Assembly (NCBI RefSeq): GCF_006543045.1
Contig: NZ_RBZW01000058.1
Coordinates: 247,748 to 311,747, forward strand
Direction: 5' to 3'
Length of the DNA stretch: 64,000 nucleotides
Source: Salinadaptatus halalkaliphilus
Lineage (GTDB): Archaea > Halobacteriota > Halobacteria > Halobacteriales > Natrialbaceae
Under the pieces are notes generated by a model. It was not told the origin of the DNA, searched no databases, and worked only from the letters and a program-made list of their open reading frames with translations. The translations under genes and the position numbers were made by a program. This document shows, in pieces, positions 35,566 to 45,853 of this stretch. The first letter of the stretch is position 1; each line of letters opens with the position of its first letter.

Positions 35566-36459
35566 ATGGAAACCGGCCAGATTCGACTCGACGATCTCTC
35601 CGGGGGCTTCGACTGTTATCGAACGCTCGAGAGCGGCCAGACCTATCTCTGGCGCCGGACCGACGGGGGGATGTACCAGCGCGAGCCGGCGCCCGAGACG
35701 TGGTACGTGACCGTCGTGGACGGCGACGTGATCCGCGTTCGACCGCGCGAGACCGACGCCGGATCGGTGCTCGAGTGGGAGTCGACGACCGACGCCGACC
35801 CGATTGTTCGCCGCCTGCTGTGTCTCGAGGACGATCTCGAGTCGATCGTCGCGGCCGCACCCGACAGTCAGCTGGTAGGCGACGCCTATGACGCCCATCG
35901 CGGCATGCGGCTGGTCGACGATCCGCCCTTTGGCTGTCTGATCTCGTTTATCTGTTCGGCCCAGATGCGGGTGAGTCGCATCCACTCGATGGTGTCGACA
36001 CTCGCCCGCGAATACGGCGAGGAGATAGCTGTCGACGGCACGATCTATCACGCCTTTCCGACCCCCGAACGACTCGCAGGGGCCACCGAAGCCGACCTCC
36101 GGGATCTGGGACTGGGCTATCGTGCGCCCTACGTCGTCCGCACGGCCGAGATGGTCGCTCGAGGCGAGGCTCATCCTGCTACTGCGCGGGACCTCGAGTA
36201 CGAAGCGGCACGCGAGTATCTCACCCAGTTCGTCGGCGTCGGCGAGAAGGTCGCCGACTGCGTCTTGCTGTTTTCGCTCGGGTTCACGCAGGCGGTTCCC
36301 CTCGACACCTGGATCAAATCCGCGATCGAAGACTACTACCCCGACTGTGATCGAGGCTCCTACGCCGACACCTCTCGAGCGATTCGCGAACGCTTCGGCG
36401 GGGAGTACGCAGGCTACGTCCAGACGTACGTGTTTCATCACTTACGAACCGGTGAGTAA
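35566..36459 (+). CDS. HhH-GPD DNA glycosylase, OGG1-like
   Basis: 297 residues. The N-terminal TBP-like domain (LSGGFDCYRTLESGQTYLWRR) resembles OGG1/AlkA. The HhH region FVGVGEKVADCVLLFSLGFTQAVPLDTWI carries the catalytic Lys (GEKVADC, equivalent to OGG1 Lys249) and Asp (PLDTW). SFICSAQMRVSRIHSMV aligns with the OGG1 asparagine wedge region. It probably excises 8-oxoguanine and nicks by beta-elimination. ATG 35566 was chosen as the start of homology; the frame is open well upstream. Confidence 0.85.
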   Translation: METGQIRLDDLSGGFDCYRTLESGQTYLWRRTDGGMYQREPAPETWYVTVVDGDVIRVRPRETDAGSVLEWESTTDADPIVRRLLCLEDDLESIVAAAPDSQLVGDAYDAHRGMRLVDDPPFGCLISFICSAQMRVSRIHSMVSTLAREYGEEIAVDGTIYHAFPTPERLAGATEADLRDLGLGYRAPYVVRTAEMVARGEAHPATARDLEYEAAREYLTQFVGVGEKVADCVLLFSLGFTQAVPLDTWIKSAIEDYYPDCDRGSYADTSRAIRERFGGEYAGYVQTYVFHHLRTGE

Positions 36460-36612
36460 ACCGACCGGTAGCCGATCGGTCGTCCCGTCGACGAACCGAA
36501 CGAATTTGTATTCTCACTGCCAGTACGGTGTATGGGTGTCGGAACTGTAGCCACACTGCTCGTCGTCGCGGCGTTCGTCGGTCTGCTCGGCGTGTTGATC
36601 AGGTACGCCGGG

Positions 36613-36668
36613 GTCACCTACGCCCGCCGTGAACGGCGGGGCTTGTCGGTGGACTCCCGTTCTAACCA

Positions 36669-36670
<2 letters not shown>
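36613..36670 (-). ncRNA. Candidate 3' part of the reRNA (omegaRNA) of the TnpB element
   Basis: In IS200/605 elements the guide RNA spans the tnpB 3' end and the right element end. Here that segment includes the GC-rich hairpin at 36623-36644 and ends GTAGGTGACC at the presumed edge. Inferred from element architecture only; the 5' limit inside tnpB is not known. Confidence 0.4.
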
Positions 36671-37889
<1,219 letters not shown>

Positions 37890-38348
37890 ATGTGTCTGTG
37901 TGAGTATAAAAAGTTATTGATATATCGTATCGACCACAGGGGAATCGTCAATTGTGTAGTCGGTGGATTGTCGCACGGAGCTTACGCGATTCCCGCCCGG
38001 CGTGAACGCCGGGATTCCCTCGCTGTCAGAAGATGGCGTCGCTGATCGCGGGGTACGACCCCGAGACCGTCACCGACGAAGCGGGATTGACGGCTTTCGT
38101 CGGGGCGAACACCCTCTACGTCGCCGGTCTCGTCCTCGCCGTGGCAGTCGTCGAGTACGCGGAACCGTTCTCCCAGACCGCTGCTGACGCCGTTCGGATC
38201 GGGTTCGTCGTCGGCGTCCTCGCACTGGCCGCCCGGATGGTCGTCGGCGCCCGTCGGTACGAAGACAGCGGCTGATCAGGCGGGTGTCCCGCCACGAACC
38301 CTCGAGGGGGAGGGGGGTCCCTCGCGTGTGTAACTATTGCATGCCGAT

Positions 38349-38379
38349 CGTCTGCCGCGTGGCAGCCAGGCGGCAGACG
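38349..38379 (+). promoter_or_regulatory. Perfect 10-bp hairpin just upstream of the acylphosphatase promoter
   Basis: CGTCTGCCGC and GCGGCAGACG pair without mismatch around an 11-base loop, followed by GATTTTTTACC at 38385-38395. The T-run could make this a terminator for the DUF3784 gene, or the TTTTTTACC could be the TATA element of the acylphosphatase gene (start 38417, about 27 bases on), with the hairpin as an operator. Confidence 0.45.
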
Positions 38380-38416
38380 AGCGGGATTTTTTACCGTCGA
38401 CGCCGATCCGTCGGGT

Positions 38417-38698
38417 ATGACCGATCGAACCCGCGCACACATCTTCGTCTCCGGTACGGTACAGGGCGTTTACTATCGCGCGAACACCCGAGACACGGCT
38501 CGTGAGAAGGGCGTCGACGGCTGGGTCAAAAATCTCGCGGACGGTCGCGTCGAGGCGATTTTCGAAGGACCCGAACCGGCCGTCGAGTCGATGATCGAGT
38601 GGTGTCACACCGGCAGTCCTGCGGCCGATGTCAACGACATCGACATCGAGTACGAAACGCCTCAGGCCGAAGACGGATTCGAGATTAGATACGAGTAA
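38417..38698 (+). CDS. acyP: Acylphosphatase
   Basis: 93 residues, the family's normal size. Signature GTVQGVYYRANTRDTAREKGVDGWVKN carries the catalytic Arg (YYR) and Asn (WVKN), and VEAIFEGPEPAVESMIEWC completes the ferredoxin-like fold. It hydrolyses acyl phosphates such as carbamoyl phosphate. One change is YYR where most enzymes have FFR, which is conservative. Probably leaderless from the T-rich element at 38385. Confidence 0.93.
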   Translation: MTDRTRAHIFVSGTVQGVYYRANTRDTAREKGVDGWVKNLADGRVEAIFEGPEPAVESMIEWCHTGSPAADVNDIDIEYETPQAEDGFEIRYE

Positions 38699-38736
38699 CC
38701 GCCTGTTCCCGGTCACGAACGCCTGGCTGTTCCCGG

Positions 38737-39042
38737 TCACCGGAGGCTGAATCGGTTTGTCCGGTTGCCGTCGTCCGAACGGTTGCGATCCGACCGACTG
38801 CGAGCGGCGCCGTCGTCCTCGAGGCGCTCGTCGTAGATGTCGATGTGGTGGATCGCCTGCGGGGAGAGCAAGCGATTTCCCTCGAGTTCGATCCAGCCGT
38901 TTGCGTGGGCGACGATCGGGTCCTCGTAGAGCGGTTCCTCGGCGTCAGCGGCGTCGTAGATGACGACGTCGCGATACGCGGAGGTATGCGGGTTCACGTC
39001 GTCGGTGGTGATCGATTCGGGGGCGGCGAATGGCGGAAACAT
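38737..39042 (-). CDS. Conserved haloarchaeal hypothetical protein
   Basis: 101 residues, acidic, with DVVIYDAADAEEPLYEDPIVAHANGWIELEGNRLLSPQAIHHIDIYDERL, which looks like a small beta-rich fold, then a polar tail (RSRSDRNRSDDGNRTNR). The acidic composition and third-position GC support a real gene. I do not recognise the family. Confidence 0.6.
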   Translation of the reverse strand: MFPPFAAPESITTDDVNPHTSAYRDVVIYDAADAEEPLYEDPIVAHANGWIELEGNRLLSPQAIHHIDIYDERLEDDGAARSRSDRNRSDDGNRTNRFSLR

Positions 39043-39069
39043 CGTCGTGATACCGTGACGACAGGTGGC

Positions 39070-39606
39070 CTAATGGGTTTTCTCATCCGTTGGCTCGAGC
39101 GCCTTCGGCGAAGATGTCTCGGAACGATACTGCTCGAGCCACGGCGGCTCGTCGGTGTAGCGCCACTCGGCCCAGTCGGCCTTCTCGCCGGCGTAGTAGG
39201 CCCGATAGGCGCCGATAGGATCGCCGGGTCGTTTGTACTCGTCGGGCATCGCCTGGGGCCGCGGCGTCGGCTCGTCGCTCGGGAAGTCGATCGCAGCGGG
39301 ATCGATCTGCTCGATGACCTCCCAACTGGCGTGATCCGCGTCCTTCTCATAGCGCTCGACGAACTCCGCGTTGAGCGCGTCGGCGTGTTCGCGAAGGCAC
39401 AGCCAGTTCGCCCGCGATTCCGTCGCCCACTGGGTCACGGGGTGGTCGACGTGGGTCGGCTGGTAGAGGAACTCGGCCTCGAGGCCGTTCTCGCGCGCAG
39501 CGGTACAGAGCACCTGTGCGGCCTCGAGCAACAGTTTGTTGATGTGCTGATCGCAGTGATAGCGGGCCGCGAGCCGCGGATCCTCGTCGAGCCAAAAGAC
39601 GTTCAC
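39070..39606 (-). CDS. Conserved hypothetical protein (phage/bacterial-type family, function unknown)
   Basis: 178 residues from GTG 39606 (VNVFWLDEDPRLAARYHCDQHINKLLLEAAQVLCTA). The D-x-D-P..A..H-C-D-x-H-x-x-K-x-x-L-E-x-A-Q-x-L pattern resembles a family I have seen in phages and bacteria without assigned activity; the clustered Cys, His, Asp, Lys and Glu suggest an enzyme or metal site. An upstream ATG adds 23 Arg-rich residues and is less likely. Divergent from nnr. Confidence 0.65.
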   Translation of the reverse strand: MNVFWLDEDPRLAARYHCDQHINKLLLEAAQVLCTAARENGLEAEFLYQPTHVDHPVTQWATESRANWLCLREHADALNAEFVERYEKDADHASWEVIEQIDPAAIDFPSDEPTPRPQAMPDEYKRPGDPIGAYRAYYAGEKADWAEWRYTDEPPWLEQYRSETSSPKALEPTDEKTH

Positions 39607-39707
39607 ACTTGCATTCGTGGGCCCGATCGCTTGAGCATATCGCCACCGTCTTGATCGAGACCCGTCAGTCCGCAATCTTCAACGGTGGGCCCGTCGAATT
39701 TGGCGCT

Positions 39708-41135
39708 ATGATTACAGGCGAACGGATGGCCGCCGTCGACGAGAACGCCGCGGCGCTCGGGGTGCCCAGAAAACAGTTGATGGAGTCGAGCGGACACGCC
39801 GTTGCTCGAGCGGTTCGGGATGTCGCGGAACCGGGGGCATCGGTGACGATCGTCGCCGGCCGCGGAAACAACGGCGGCGACGCCTTCGTCGCGGTTCGCT
39901 TTCTCGAGGCCTACGACGTCACCACCCTCCTGCTCGGTCGCGGCGATCGCATCGGCACGGCGATCGCCCGCGAAAACTGGGACGCGCTCCAGCAGGCCGA
40001 CTACGACACGCGCGAGGTGGCGGACTCGAGCGAGTTCTCGCTGCCCGCGAGCGACATCGTCGTCGACGCGATGTTGGGAACCGGAATCAGCGGCGAGTTG
40101 CGCGAGCCAGCGGCGACCGCCGCCGACGCGATAAACGACGCGGACGCGACCGTCGTCTCGGTCGACGTGCCCTCGGGGTTCGACGCCGAGGCTGGCGAAC
40201 ACGCCGATACCGGTGTGGTTGCCGACCACGTCGTCACGTTCCACGACACGAAGCCTGGGCTCGAGAACCTGAAAGCCGAGATCACCGTCGCCGACATCGG
40301 TATCCCGGCAGCCGCCGAGCGGTTCGTCGGTCCCGGCGACGTAACCCTCGCTCGTCCCGACGGTCGCGAGGGACGGCCCTACGTGATCGGCGGCGGGCCC
40401 TACACCGGCGCGCCGGCACTCGCCGCACAGGCCGCGCTGCGGGCCAGCGCCGAACTTGCCTTCGTCGCCGCGCCCGAAACGGTTAGCCGCGAGATCCAGG
40501 GCTACAGCGAAGACCTCATCGTGCAACCGTACGAGAGCGAGGTTCTCACGCCCGACGTGGCCGAGGATCTGCTCGAGACCGCCCAGCAGTACGACAACGC
40601 CGTCGTCCTCGGACCGGGATTGGGCACCGACGAGGACACACTCGCGGCCGCCAAGCAGTTCCTCGAGTCCTTCACCGGTCGCGTCGTCGTCGATGCGGAT
40701 GCCCTCGAGGTCGTGCCCGATCTCGAGACCGAGGCGACGCTGATCTGTACGCCGAATCGGGGCGAACTGGCGCGGATGGGCGGGCCGGATACCGACGATC
40801 TGGCTGCCGTGGCCGCCGAGATCGAAGCCTTCGCGGCCGAGCTGGGCCACGTCGTGCTCGCGAAGGGTGGGACTGACGTGATCACCGACGGTGAGCGAAC
40901 GCGACTCAGTCGCTCCGGCACTGTCGGCATGAAAGTCGGCGGTACGGGCGACACGCTCGCCGGCATCGTCGCGGCGCTGCTCGAGCACGCGGACCCGCTC
41001 GAGGCCGCGGCCGCGGCCGCCCACGTCAACGGCCTCGCCGGCGAACGACTCGCGGCGACGGAGGGACACGGATTTCTCGCGTCGGAACTCCTCGAGGAGA
41101 TTCCCGCGGTCCTGTGGGGTAAGAGCGATGTCTGA
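39708..41135 (+). CDS. nnr: Bifunctional NAD(P)H-hydrate epimerase / ADP-dependent dehydratase
   Basis: 475 residues. The N-terminal YjeF_N epimerase domain (1-210) has VTIVAGRGNNGGDAFVAVRFL and VVDAMLGTGISGELREPAA. The C-terminal carbohydrate-kinase-like dehydratase domain (about 220-475) has VVLGPGLGTDEDT, VVDADALEVVPD, TPNRGELARM and KVGGTGDTLAGIVAALL. It repairs NADHX and NADPHX, restoring usable cofactor. It overlaps moaC by 8 bases, implying one transcript. Confidence 0.93.
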   Translation: MITGERMAAVDENAAALGVPRKQLMESSGHAVARAVRDVAEPGASVTIVAGRGNNGGDAFVAVRFLEAYDVTTLLLGRGDRIGTAIARENWDALQQADYDTREVADSSEFSLPASDIVVDAMLGTGISGELREPAATAADAINDADATVVSVDVPSGFDAEAGEHADTGVVADHVVTFHDTKPGLENLKAEITVADIGIPAAAERFVGPGDVTLARPDGREGRPYVIGGGPYTGAPALAAQAALRASAELAFVAAPETVSREIQGYSEDLIVQPYESEVLTPDVAEDLLETAQQYDNAVVLGPGLGTDEDTLAAAKQFLESFTGRVVVDADALEVVPDLETEATLICTPNRGELARMGGPDTDDLAAVAAEIEAFAAELGHVVLAKGGTDVITDGERTRLSRSGTVGMKVGGTGDTLAGIVAALLEHADPLEAAAAAAHVNGLAGERLAATEGHGFLASELLEEIPAVLWGKSDV

Positions 41136-41658
41136 GGATCCGTCCGCCGCCGAGGGGTCGAACCCGGAGCCGAGAACCGACGCCGCAGAAGACCTGACGC
41201 ATACGACCGAGGATGGTGATGTCCAGATGGTCGACGTCGGCGACAAGCCGGACAGCGAGCGTCGGGCGGTCGCGGTCGGCGAGATCCGGCTCCAACCGGG
41301 GACAATCGAGGCGATCCGCGGTGACGAAGTGGGGAAAGGCGACGTGCTCGCGACGGCCCGTATCGGCGCGATCCAGGCCGTCAAACACACCTGGGAGACG
41401 ATCCCGATGTGTCACCAGATACCCATCACCAACGTCGACACCGCGTTCGACCTCGACGACGATCGGATCGAACTCCGCGTCGCCGTCGAGACGACCGGGA
41501 AGACCGGCTGCGAGATGGAGGCCCTCGAGGGAGTCACGACCGGGTTAAACGTCGTCTGGGATATGGTCAAGGCCGTCGAAAAGAACGAAAGCGGCCAGTA
41601 CCCCGAGACGGGCATCGAGAACGTGCGAGTACTCGAGAAGGCGAAACACGAGACTTGA
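41128..41658 (+). CDS. moaC: Cyclic pyranopterin monophosphate synthase MoaC
   Basis: 176 residues. MVDVGDKPDSERRAVAVGEI, IGAIQAVKHTWETIPMCHQIPITNVD (catalytic and binding residues) and TTGKTGCEMEALEGVTTGLNVVWDMVKAVEK are the MoaC signatures. The N-terminal 30 residues are an acidic extension. It converts the MoaA product to cPMP in molybdopterin synthesis, which the AOR at 13.4 kb would also need in its tungsten form. Overlaps nnr. Confidence 0.94.
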   Translation: MSEDPSAAEGSNPEPRTDAAEDLTHTTEDGDVQMVDVGDKPDSERRAVAVGEIRLQPGTIEAIRGDEVGKGDVLATARIGAIQAVKHTWETIPMCHQIPITNVDTAFDLDDDRIELRVAVETTGKTGCEMEALEGVTTGLNVVWDMVKAVEKNESGQYPETGIENVRVLEKAKHET

Positions 41659-41672
41659 CGAGGTGCTTCGGC

Positions 41673-42502
41673 GTGACACACAACAACCGCCTCTGTGAGG
41701 CGATCGGTATCGAGTACCCGATCGTGCAGGCGCCGATCGGAAGCGCGACGACACCCGAACTCGCCGCGGCAGTTTCCAATGCGGGCGGTCTCGGCCACCT
41801 CGCGGTGACCTGGCGCGACCTCGAGGCGACCCACGAGGTGATCGTCGCAACGCGAGAGCGAACCGAGGCACCGTTCGCGGTCAACCTCGTGCTCGACGAC
41901 GCGACGACCACCGTTCCGACGGACGAACACCTCGAGGCAGTCCTCGAAGCGGGGGTAGACGTCGTCTCGTTTTCGTTCGGCAGCGCAGCGCCCTACGTCG
42001 ATCGAGTTCACGAGGCGGGCGCGACGGCGATGGACGCGGTATCGCGGCGGCGCTCGCGCTCGGTGCCGACGGCGCGTGGCTCGGGACGCGATTCCTCGCG
42101 ACGGATGAAGCCCGAATTCACGATCGCTACAGAGCGCGACTCCGCGAGAGCGACGAGACGGACACCCGCTACACCAGGTTGTTCGACAAAGGCTGGCCAG
42201 GTACGCCACATCGAGTACTCGAGAACGAGACCCTCGAGCGCTGGGACGCTGCCGGCGAACCAGCTCCCGGTGATCCACCCGGCGAGGACGACATCGTCAC
42301 GACTACCGACGCTGGCGAGTCGATCGAACGCTACGACGAGGCGCTCGCGACGCCGGATCTCGAGGGCGACGTCGACTCGATGGCGCTGTATGCCGGCCAG
42401 AGCGTCAGCCTGACCGAGGAGAGCCGACCTGCCGAGGCGGTGCTCGAGCAACTGATCGCGGAAACGGACGACGCACTCGCTGCAGCGTCTCGGCTGCGCT
42501 AA
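41673..42502 (+). pseudogene. Nitronate monooxygenase, inactivated by internal deletion and frameshift
   Basis: The N-terminal part in one frame (GTG 41673; AIGIEYPIVQAPIGSATTPELAAAVSNAGGLGHLA ... VDRVHEAGATAM) runs to about 42035. The C-terminal part continues in another frame (GRGIAAALALGADGAWLGTRFLATDEAR ... LFDKGWPGTPHRVLENE ... ASRLR). In intact relatives the segment between, with the GVEAGGH motif (catalytic His) and the second FMN-binding loop, spans about 60 residues; it is missing here. The junction GGCGATGGACGCGG fits recombination at a short GGCGATG repeat. Clean codon usage elsewhere suggests recent loss. Confidence 0.82.
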
Positions 42503-42567
42503 CGCCGAATCGAAGCGGTCCCGAAACCGTGGTCTATTAGTTGCCCGACTGAAACGAGTGATGAACG

Positions 42568-42966
42568 ATGGAGGCCGATCCGCTCTCCGTGCTCGCCCTC
42601 GCGTTGCCGCTGGCCATCGCGCTCGGCGGGCTCTGTCTCTGTTATGCGATCAGTGCCGACGCGGCCGCTCGTGGCGCGAGCGGATTCGGCTGGGGACTGT
42701 TCGCGTTCGTCGCCCTGCCGATAGCCGCTCCGATATATCTGCTCTACAGAACGCAACTGCCGGATCGAGACCAGATCGGCCGACGCGAACGCTGGCTCGG
42801 TACGATTGGGATCGGGACGGTCACTGCAGTCGGCATTTCGTCGGTCGTCTCGCCGCCGGATCCGTTTACGCTCCTGTTGTACGTGCCGCCACTGCTGATC
42901 GTTTCCGTTCCACTCGCGTTCGTCCTCTGCTACGAACCGGGGTGGCGAGCGATCGCCGCCACATAA
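42568..42966 (+). CDS. Small membrane protein, function unknown
   Basis: 132 residues with four helices: VLALALPLAIALGGLCLCYAI, GWGLFAFVALPIAAPIYLLY, LGTIGIGTVTAVGISSVV and TLLLYVPPLLIVSVPLAFVLCY. The loop AISADAAARGASGFGWG resembles a motif seen in other small haloarchaeal membrane proteins. Family not recognised. Confidence 0.65.
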   Translation: MEADPLSVLALALPLAIALGGLCLCYAISADAAARGASGFGWGLFAFVALPIAAPIYLLYRTQLPDRDQIGRRERWLGTIGIGTVTAVGISSVVSPPDPFTLLLYVPPLLIVSVPLAFVLCYEPGWRAIAAT

Positions 42967-43005
42967 CGAGGCGGCAAATCCGTGTTCGGTGTGTCGGACG
43001 CTTTG

Positions 43006-43749
43006 TTACAGGTCCATCCCACCGTTGACGTCGATCACTTCGCCCGTAACGTAGGCCGACTCCTCGCTCGCGAGGAAGCGAACGACCGCGGCGATATCCT
43101 CGACTTCGGCTAACCGCTCGAGCGGGATGCCCGCGACGATCCGATCGAGGACCTTGTCAGGGACGCCCTCGACCATGTCGGTCCTGGTGAACCCTGGTGC
43201 GACGCAGTTTGCGGTCGAGCCGCCCTGTGCCAGCTCGAGGGCGATGGTTCGCGTAAAGCCGAACATCCCACTTTTGGCGGCGGCGTAGTTGGCCTGCCCG
43301 AAGTTGCCCTGCTTGCCGACGACGCTCGAGATGTTGATGAGGCGGCCGTCCTCGGCGTTCCAGATGTCGTCGAAGAACTCCTGTGTGGAGTTGAACATCC
43401 CGCCGAGATTGACGTCCATCACGCGGTCCCACTCCTCGCGGGTCATCTCCGTAAACTGTTCGTCAGCCGTGATCCCGGCGTTGTTAACGAGGACATCGGC
43501 CGGACCGAACGCTTCGTGGCAGATCTCTCTCATGTGGGTGACTTCGTCGCGGTCGCTCACGTCGGCCTGTGCGACGACGGCGTTTCCGCCGGCCGACTCG
43601 ATCGTCTCGACGACGTCGTGGGCCTCGCCCTCCGACGACCGGTAGTTGATGACGACGTTTGCCCCTTCTCGTCCGAGATGTTCGGCGATCCCTCGCCCGA
43701 TACCACGCGCCGATCCTGTGATGACGCAGGTGCGTCCCTCCATGGACAT
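43006..43749 (-). CDS. phaB: Acetoacetyl-CoA reductase (PhaB-type SDR)
   Basis: 247 residues. TGSARGIGRGIAEHL cofactor site, LVNNAGITADEQFTEMTREEWDRVMDVNL, NISSVVGKQGNFGQANYAAAKSG (catalytic Ser, Tyr, Lys), and APGFTRTDMVEGVPDKVLDRIVAGIPLERLAEVEDIA. The sequence is close to PhaB/FabG. It makes (R)-3-hydroxyacyl-CoA for PHA synthesis with NADPH. It lies 103 bases downstream of phaC on the same strand. ATG 43749 is used, with an alternative two codons in. Confidence 0.9.
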   Translation of the reverse strand: MSMEGRTCVITGSARGIGRGIAEHLGREGANVVINYRSSEGEAHDVVETIESAGGNAVVAQADVSDRDEVTHMREICHEAFGPADVLVNNAGITADEQFTEMTREEWDRVMDVNLGGMFNSTQEFFDDIWNAEDGRLINISSVVGKQGNFGQANYAAAKSGMFGFTRTIALELAQGGSTANCVAPGFTRTDMVEGVPDKVLDRIVAGIPLERLAEVEDIAAVVRFLASEESAYVTGEVIDVNGGMDL

Positions 43750-43852
43750 ACTATTCCATTGTATCCCACGCAATAAATAATGGACTGTCGACCATCGACT
43801 GCACTCCAGCGATGTGGCGAGTTCGAACCCGTCGACGAACTGGCGATCGACG

Positions 43853-45262
43853 CTATCGCTGTCGAGCCTGTTCGATCCAGTCCTCGAGTCGACTCGGCGC
43901 GATTCCGGTTTCGCTGGCGAGCTCTGCAACGGGAGCGCCAGCGAGGTCGTCAAACGAGTCGACGCCGGCCGCAGCGAGGTCTTCGGCGTAGGCCTGCCCA
44001 ACGCCGGAGAGGTCCGTGAGGTCGTCTTCAGCAAGACCCTCATCGCTCTCTTCGACAGCGAGATTGCCGCTTCCGTCGGTGAGATCCGCCGGACCGGATT
44101 CGTCACCGGCGACATCTTCGGCGAGGGCGGCGTCGTCCTCGACAGGATCCGGCGTTGCAGGCTCGGCCTCGACATCGCCCGTCGAACGGGCTTCGAACCA
44201 GTCACAGACCTGCGGCCAGAGTTCGTCGTGGCTCCGCGAGGAGACCGACATTCCGATGTGGCCGGTCGGGAACTCGAGGATCTCGGTGTCCGCGGACGGA
44301 ATAACGTCGTTGAACGGCTTCGAGGCCGCCGGCGGAATGAGGTGGTCGTACTCGGCGGTGATCTGGAGGACGGGCATATCGATGTTTTCGATATCGACGT
44401 GCTCGCCGCCCAGGTAGAGTTCGTTCTCGTGAAGCTTGTTGTCCTGGTAGATGTCCCGGATGAACTCCTCGTAGGCCGTCCCGGCGACATCGATTCCCTC
44501 GTCGAGCCAGCGCTCCATCCGGGCGAAGTTCTCGACGAAGTCCTCGTCCTCCATGTTGTCGTAGAACCGGACGTACTTCGTCACGTTGTTCGCGACGGGA
44601 TCCATCAACGCGAAGCCGACATCTAAGAACTCCGCCGGAACGTTGTCGAAGGTCTCGGTGACTCGCTCGGGATCGTAGTAATCCTCGGCGCCCCAGAGTT
44701 CGAGGACACCGCCGTCGCCGGCGAAACAGAGTCCCGAGGCCATCAGTGCGAGGTTTTCGACTTTGTCGGGATAGAGCGACGCGTACATCGCCGACTTCGT
44801 CCCGCCCATACAGTAGCCAAGAATGTTGATCGCGTCCTGCCCCGATCGATCGCGGACGACATCGACGCAGTTGTCGATGTAGCGGTTGACGTAGTCGTCG
44901 AGCGACAGTTGGCGGTCGAGTTTCGAGGGTTCGCCCCAGTCGACCAGGTAGACGTCGAAGCCGGCCTCGAGCAGCGTTCGGACGACCGAGCGTCCGGGCT
45001 GAAGATCGAGGATATAGGGCTTGTTGATCAGCGCGTAGACGATGAGAATCGGGATGTCGTGTTGCTCGTCGGTCTGGGATTCGTAGTGGAGCAACTCGAG
45101 CTTGTTCTCCTCGTAGACGATGTCACTCGGCGTCTGACCGACCTCGATGTTCTGGATGGTTTCGGTACGGTCGGGCGCAACCTGGGTCTTGTCGGCCAGG
45201 TCGGCCGCGCTCTCCCAGGCCTGCCGTTGAAAGTCCAGTACGGTTGCGTATGGGTTTCTCAT
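43853..45262 (-). CDS. phaC: Class III poly(3-hydroxyalkanoate) synthase subunit PhaC
   Basis: 469 residues. Alpha/beta hydrolase core with the lipase-like box GYCMGG (nucleophile Cys151), catalytic Asp in [10 protein letters not shown] and His in [39 protein letters not shown] is typical of class III enzymes. Beyond the core (about 355 on) there is an acidic linker and a C-terminal helix-hairpin-helix-like domain ([19 protein letters not shown], then [13 protein letters not shown]). It polymerises hydroxyacyl-CoA at granules together with PhaE, whose stop it overlaps (ATGA). Confidence 0.95.
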   Translation of the reverse strand: MRNPYATVLDFQRQAWESAADLADKTQVAPDRTETIQNIEVGQTPSDIVYEENKLELLHYESQTDEQHDIPILIVYALINKPYILDLQPGRSVVRTLLEAGFDVYLVDWGEPSKLDRQLSLDDYVNRYIDNCVDVVRDRSGQDAINILGYCMGGTKSAMYASLYPDKVENLALMASGLCFAGDGGVLELWGAEDYYDPERVTETFDNVPAEFLDVGFALMDPVANNVTKYVRFYDNMEDEDFVENFARMERWLDEGIDVAGTAYEEFIRDIYQDNKLHENELYLGGEHVDIENIDMPVLQITAEYDHLIPPAASKPFNDVIPSADTEILEFPTGHIGMSVSSRSHDELWPQVCDWFEARSTGDVEAEPATPDPVEDDAALAEDVAGDESGPADLTDGSGNLAVEESDEGLAEDDLTDLSGVGQAYAEDLAAAGVDSFDDLAGAPVAELASETGIAPSRLEDWIEQARQR

Positions 45263-45810
45263 TGGTCGTCTTCGAGGTGTTCGAGAACGCGGTCGAGCTT
45301 TTGCTCGACGTCGTGTTGTCGGCGCTCGAGTTCGACGAGTCGGTCGCCGACCTCGAGGACATCATCTTCGGTCGCAAAGCCGAGCGTTCGCAGGGTTTCC
45401 TGGGAGGCTTCGTCGGCTTGCTGTTGGAGTTCGAGGACATCACCGACGGTCTCGCCGGTCATCCGTGCGAAGGCCGTCGTCGACATGACGTCTTTGAACG
45501 CCTCGTTGGCCGTGTTGAGCCAGACGTCGCGGAATTCCTCGATGTCGACGTCTTCGCCTTCAAGCGAGTCGTTCATCCGCTCGACCATCTGCTGGGAGGC
45601 GTTCATCCACGTTTCGTAGGCTTTCGCATAGCCCTCGACGCCTTCCGAAACGTCGTTGTCCTCGCTCATCTCGCCGACGGTTTGGGACCAGCTCTCGACG
45701 AACTGGGCCTGTGCCTCGACGTTGTCCTCGAAGGTTTCGAGAAATTGTTCGTTCCACTGTTCGACGAACGCGTTCCAGTTGCCCGCCTGGGGCGGCTGTG
45801 AGTCTGACAT
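45259..45810 (-). CDS. phaE: PHA synthase subunit PhaE
   Basis: 183 residues, short like other haloarchaeal PhaE. All-helical: [20 protein letters not shown] at the N-terminus, [63 protein letters not shown] and a terminal coiled coil [22 protein letters not shown]. It is required by class III PhaC for activity. Translationally coupled to phaC by a 4-base overlap. Confidence 0.92.
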   Translation of the reverse strand: MSDSQPPQAGNWNAFVEQWNEQFLETFEDNVEAQAQFVESWSQTVGEMSEDNDVSEGVEGYAKAYETWMNASQQMVERMNDSLEGEDVDIEEFRDVWLNTANEAFKDVMSTTAFARMTGETVGDVLELQQQADEASQETLRTLGFATEDDVLEVGDRLVELERRQHDVEQKLDRVLEHLEDDQ

Positions 45811-45853
45811 AGGAATCTAGTTGAGTGGTGGACGTAAAAAGACCCGAGTCGGT

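Noticed and set aside
39603..41390. Minus-strand frame of about 595 codons opposite nnr and moaC
   Set aside because: Antisense shadow; both plus-strand genes show catalytic motifs.
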